Of a stretch of 64,000 bases of DNA, positions 59,265-64,000 are shown in pieces; the stretch's first letter is position 1; each line of letters opens with the position of its first letter. The position numbers and the translations under genes are program-made. The stretch covers positions 46,077,838 through 46,141,837 of the forward strand of contig OZ029914.1 of assembly GCA_964023275.1 (NCBI GenBank), given 5' to 3'. The DNA is from Norana najaformis. Lineage: Eukaryota; Annelida; Clitellata; Crassiclitellata; Hormogastridae. The notes beneath the pieces are model-generated. The model did no database searches. It had not been told where the DNA came from and was given only the letters and a program-made list of their open reading frames with translations.

Positions 59265-62200
59265 CTATACGGCTGTCGTGGTGACCTGACTGGATGGTAG
59301 ATGTTCGCACATGAGGGGAATTGGAATATCATCCATGTTTGGCATCACAAAGACCCTCTGTTCAACAGAAATGAAATTCTGTTTTACAAAACAACTTCGG
59401 ATTAACAGAAGTATAGGACTTACAATAATTAGGTTTTCATCAGTACTGTATTCACAGGTCTTAATAGTAAAATATTTTTTATACTGGGTAAACTTCCGTA
59501 GATTTTAAACAAGGTTATACTTTGTTTTCAATGAAGCTGCCTCTACTGATTTAACGGTACCAAGTTATACTCCAGTTTTCATCTTTCTTGCAAACAAAAT
59601 GGTTAAGTTATCCCTCTCAACTTTTTATAATGTGGTTCTTAAGTGATAGTTTCTTACATTATCTTTGTCTTAGAAAACATTTCACTGCAAATATTTTGGC
59701 TCATGCACCCGAAGCTAGGTTTCAATCAGAGATAAAAGAAAAATATTTTCTCCAACGAAACAGTGGAGTATACCCTGGAACTAAGAATGAATCAGAAAAT
59801 GAAACTGACAGACAAAGATGAAAGCGGAATTAACCTGAAACTCGATTGCGAGCTTCTTCTCAATCCAATCCGTGATGTGGCTGAGACTGACTTCGCGCTC
59901 TCCAACCCGAGGCTTAGCAGAAAGCACGAGGTTTGGGTTGCCGCGGAAACCATACCTGTTAATTAAACATAGGATAATATCACCCCATCACATGTCACCC
60001 CAATTTCATTTAATTTGTGAATTTACTGCAAATATTACGTGTGCAAGGTCAGTAAATCTGAATCAGTGATTAATTGCTCGACATAAGGATACTTGCACAA
60101 CCCTATTACACTACCATAGCAACAATTCACCATGGCAACAATTCACGAAAATGCTTCACAATCCTATTAATTTACCACAGTAAAAATTCACCATGTCTAT
60201 AAATTAGCCATGTCAATAATTCACTATGGCAACAGTTCATCGCAAAAATTCATCAAGCATTAATACACATGGCAACAAGTCACCATGGCAGCTACATACC
60301 ATATTCGGTTTGTCGGAGGGGGCGGAATGTTTACAGCAAGGGTCCCATTGACGGCCTCTATTTCAACGTTAAGTACAAGGCGAGTGTTGGAGACCTCTTC
60401 CATTGCCTTCTTGATGTAGCGATAGTCAGTCGCCTGCTGGAAGTAGCGAGACTTGGAGATCTTGTCGACAAATTTCAGCAGCTTCTTGCTCATCGGCTCG
60501 CTTCTCCTGCATTCCAAACAAAATGCACAACATGTGTACATGTACATTCAAATCTGTACATTAAAATCTCAACCGGCTCTGTCCAAAGTAAATTTTTATC
60601 GGGCTTTTCCAACAGATGATAATATTTTAACATGGTTTAACACCGATAGTTGTAAGGCTATGTTTCAGAGATTTAAATCTCAGGTTAGCACGGTCTGTAC
60701 ACAGCGACCTTAAATGGTGTGGCATCCATTCAAACAGACAGCAGAGATGAAGGATGTTACCCAATCAATTCATTGCAAAATGAGCAGGGTTGAGGCAGTA
60801 CGGTCACTATATAAAACCGTGTACATTTACATTAAAAGGAATGCAATTTAGCTACAAAGTGACTACCAACTGGTTCCTTGTGGATTGCGACAACAGAATT
60901 GCAGAACTTCACAGCTCAGATTAAAACTCTGCAGATTCAAAAGTATTGGTAAGCCAGTATTAGTAAGCTAGTAACAAAATCCAAAATCCACTGGCTAATA
61001 TCGTAAGGATGTACCCATATGGTTATATCCGTAAACAGCATCAGAAAGCCAAAACTCGTATATAAACACCAGGCAAATCCATTCCAGCAATTTACCATCA
61101 GTAAGCATAATGTATTTGTAAGTATTTTCAGCTTATCTTAATTAAGATGCACCCTTTAGATCTGTCAGATAGCTGTATTTCAGCACCTCTTAAAAGCCAA
61201 GAAGCCAATACCAGATGGCAAAACCAGGAAGCCAACACTATTAATTAAGCAAACACCAGTAAGGAAATACCCAGGATGCCAATATTAGTAAGCACTGAAC
61301 TGCAAGTATTGTTCACGCTTTGGCTGCTTAGCACGTTCTGTATGGTTCCTTCTCAGTTCTCCCTCTGATACCTATTCATGAAAACCTGTTTAGTATTTCC
61401 TACGCAGTTTGTGATCAATAACGATACTTCCATTGAACTCGGTTCAAAGTTCAATCCAAGCGTTCTTTGGCTCCAACTGCAACCAAAGGATGCAGCTGAT
61501 TGGATGCAGAGTAAGTGCTGTACCTATCTGAATTGGCATCTTCGGTGCTGTTCTCTTCAACAGCCTCCTCATCAGTCGTCGATTCTGCGCTGTCCTCCTC
61601 ATCCGAAAACAAAGCTCCCGACCTGTAAAACAAGTCGCTTGTTATTTATTCATCATTTTCCTTAATCCACTGGATTTTGCTTAAACTGACCAATATAAAT
61701 GAGCAATATAAAAGAAATATAAATATACATCAGCAATATAAATGAGCAAAATAAAAATATAAAATGTATATAAAAGGAGGAATTTAAATGTTCAGATACA
61801 TACATATTTGCTGAGGCTACACTGGATTTTACTTAAAATGTCCATTGATTGATGCTCTTTGCTTTGTGATAATGGTGCTATAGAAGTCATTAGGTTTGAT
61901 TAGATTTTACTGTTCACACAACATCACTGTCTGAACATAATGCCACCTAAATCCATTGGCTAATATGAAGAAGATACTCACAAGCCTTTATTCATAAACA
62001 GCTTCAGAAAACCAATACCTGTATATCAACACCAGGCAAACCCTTTCCAGCAATTCACCATCAGTAAGCATAATGTACTTTTAAGTATTTCAGCTTATCT
62101 TAAGAAGCACTTTTTAGATCTGCTAGACAGCCGTACTTCAGCACCTCTTAAAAGGAGCAATATAAATGTTCAGATACATATACACTTGCATGCATTCGAT

Positions 62201-63992
62201 AACATTAAAGAGTGGCTGTTTAGCTGTAGGCAAGGCAACAATTAATCTCTTCCATTAACCGATCTTCAAGAACAATCCAGCACGTCATTATTCATATGTG
62301 CAGCCACCGCGGGGCAGCAGTCTGCGCCTGCCTTTCTCTCCGCTTCCATTTATCTCGCGCCAAGCACTCACCGCTTTCCGGCGTCTGGCTTTTCCTCCTT
62401 GACGACGGAAGGGGCCGACTTGAGCTTCATGAGGTTGCACTTGGTTTCCATGGTGATGCCAAACCCGCCCCCGTACGAGACATCCATGTCGACCCAGAGG
62501 CCGCGGTCGTCAAGGTAGGGCTTCGACGTTCGACAGATGACAGGCACCTGAGGCCCCAACTCAATTCCAGTCACGGTCAACTTGTCGATGAAATGTGGAA
62601 CCTATAAAATCCACACACATGGTGCTTCTGAATAGCACTTAAATAAAAGGAGCTGTATAAATGCACATATCAGGCAAGGTAATAGCTCAATGGTACTTTC
62701 AAAATGTGCCATACAATGTCAATGTAGGTCATATAAGAGTAACATTACATCTACTTACCGTAAATTTAAATTACATTAAAATACCATGCTTTGCCTCACC
62801 TCATAGTACATGACCATGTTTTGCTTTATCTTACCTCACACTGCAATACCTTACTACAATCTAACTTTACCTTACATTACCTTGCCTTGTTTTACCTTAC
62901 ACAACCTTACCCCTACATAATCTAACCTTACCTTACATTACCTTGCCTTGCTTTACCTTACCTTGCTCAACCTTACCTCACATAGTCTAACTTTACCTTG
63001 CACTACCTTGCCTAACCTTGGGATGCAACGGAACAAAGCCAAGCGATGAAACCCACGTGCATCTTTTCCAACTTCTTCTGGATTTTGTCGCGGATCTTGT
63101 TCGTCCAGTACTTCTCCCGCAAGAAGTCAAGGAAACAGCGCGAGATGATGGCGTTGAGCCAGAGAAGCTGAGGATCGCACAGCTCCGCCGACGTCTTGGT
63201 TCCTGATTCAGAGGCTGGCATGATCTTCGCCATGTAGCTCATATACTCCAGAAGGTTCTTCTCCGGCGCCAGTCGTGCATAGTCCATTTCTGGTGATGGA
63301 AGCGACTCCCACGACAGACTGGAACACTGCGAGTCCGTCGAACCGTGTCGCTTGTGCTGAAGAACCTGCTGCTCGATCGACGACGTGGAACCATTGCGAG
63401 CGTGCGACTTCATGAGACTTGGTGATGATGCCGACTTCTTCTGAAGCAGGTCGCTCATGCGTGTCGGCCACGGGGTTTCGGCCGTGGCAGCCACGAAACG
63501 GCGGAACCACTCCTCTTTCTCGCGGCTCGATCTGGCGAACAGGAAGAGGTGCTTGATGGGTCTGACTGCACAGGGCGTTTTGGCAACTCTTGCAGCCAAC
63601 ACCGGACTAGACTTCGGTTCAAGGTTCATCGGTTCCCCTTCGATTCGCGTGAACGAGTCATGCTTGGCCAGTTCGCGTGAGATCCTGTCCTGAGTCTCCG
63701 CCACAGGGGGTTTGGAGACCTCAATGCAAATTGGGTACTTCTTGCTCCAGAGGCGTTTTTCGATAAGATCAGGGGGCAGGAGACTGACCTGACAGCCACG
63801 GAGGTCATAGTGCTTCTGGCGAACGAAGCTGACCGTGGTGGGAACGCTCTCTTCCCACATGGCCCGCTTTGCAATGCCCTGCTTTGGTGTTTGCAGACGC
63901 ATCGTGCTGCCCTCTAGGGTCACGAAAACCGAGTGTGTCTCGTTGATATGATAGTTGTCAACATCGTAATCGCCAAGTTCGTTCATCCAGCC
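59265..63992 (-). CDS. TEX2: TEX2 orthologue, C-terminal part (PH-like and SMP lipid-transfer domains)
   Basis: Minus-strand exons: 63992-63057, 62601-62372, 61622-61524, 60506-60300, 59955-59835, 59357-59265 (TAG stop). Phases agree at every junction, giving 561 residues. Exon 1 here holds the PH-like part (DNYHINETHSVFVTLEGS, KKYPICIEVSKPP, SREKEEWFRRF) and a Ser-rich linker, and ends in LREKYW and IQKKLEKMH. Exon 2 starts VPHFIDKLTVTGIELGPQ and has LWVDMDVSYGGGF, the SMP beta structure. Exon 3 is an acidic insert. Exon 4 has FVDKISKSRYFQQAT and TLAVNIPPPPTNRIWYG; exon 5 ITDWIEKKLAIEF; exon 6 VFVMPNMDD. TEX2 is an ER membrane protein whose SMP domain is implicated in lipid transfer at ER-endolysosome contacts. 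The N-terminal half and membrane anchor lie outside the window. Confidence 0.93.
60105..60290. repeat. Degenerate 'caacaattcaccatgg' repeat
   Basis: Units of roughly 16-18 bp around 'ccatggcaacaattca' recur imperfectly in the TEX2 intron up to the donor of the exon ending at 60300. Confidence 0.65.
60655..60845 (+). mobile_element. tRNA-related SINE, (ATTTAC)n-tail family, 5'-truncated
   Basis: 'gtttcagagatttaaatctc', 'agcacggtctgtacacagcg', 'atgagcagggttgaggcagt', 'acggtcactatataaaaccg', 'gtacatttacatt'. It is antisense in a TEX2 intron. Confidence 0.75.
60990..61195 (+). repeat. Intronic direct repeat, copy left of the acidic TEX2 exon
   Basis: Shares 'caccatcagt'-type text: 'accatcagtaagcataatgt', 'tcagcacctcttaaaag', 'atatcaacaccaggcaaa'-like blocks, in order, with 61950-62158. 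Confidence 0.88.
61950..62158 (+). repeat. Intronic direct repeat, copy right of the acidic TEX2 exon
   Basis: Partner of 60990-61195, about 960 bp away. The two copies flank the 99-bp exon at 61524-61622. Confidence 0.88.
62780..63020. repeat. Degenerate CCTTAC/CCTTGC repeat
   Basis: 'accttacattaccttgcctt' and 'gctttaccttaccttgct' variants in several units, ending about 35 bp from the donor of the large TEX2 exon. Confidence 0.8.
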
Positions 63993-64000
63993 CTAAAACC

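Overview
The window is animal nuclear DNA: AT-rich, with genes split by GT-AG introns, long introns, and many decayed non-LTR retroelements and microsatellites. The gene content (a Mab-21/cGAS-like protein, tandem CARDs, a BRICHOS membrane protein, TEX2, an SRA-domain protein) and the tRNA-derived SINEs with simple-sequence tails suggest a marine lophotrochozoan, most likely a mollusc and perhaps a gastropod. The species cannot be read from the sequence.

Five protein-coding loci are supported. (1) About 0.9-3.4 kb, minus: a tandem-CARD protein followed by an exon carrying a row of QT motifs; a further unlinked exon-like segment lies at 1-257. (2) 7.1-10.1 kb, minus: an intronless 1006-residue Mab-21/cGAS-like receptor candidate. 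(3) 17.4-29.9 kb, minus: a type II membrane BRICHOS protein, of which four phase-0 exons are found; the first intron is about 10 kb and full of retroelements. (4) 50.9-56.9 kb, plus: a complete ten-exon gene for a 577-residue SRA (YDG) protein without RING, UBL or PHD. (5) 59.3-64.0 kb, minus: the C-terminal 561 residues of a TEX2 orthologue, six exons, running off the right edge. Genes 4 and 5 converge tail to tail. Every splice junction in genes 3, 4 and 5, and the three linked exons of gene 1, keeps reading phase, which is the main support for these models.

The interval from 30 to 50.9 kb is a gene desert. It holds 3' ends of a CR1/L2-like LINE with a (GATTAC)n tail (at least fourteen copies across the window), at least four tRNA-related SINE families, C-terminal LINE ORF2 fragments, two (AT)n tracts of about 200 bp, and several minisatellites with 12, 45 and 58 bp units.

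The most promising biology is the left end, where a cGAS-like sensor candidate lies on the same strand as a tandem-CARD protein that looks able to bind LC8 several times, and the RING-less SRA gene, whose methylcytosine pocket is kept while the NKR finger used by UHRF1 is changed. Links between neighbouring genes are inference from position only.
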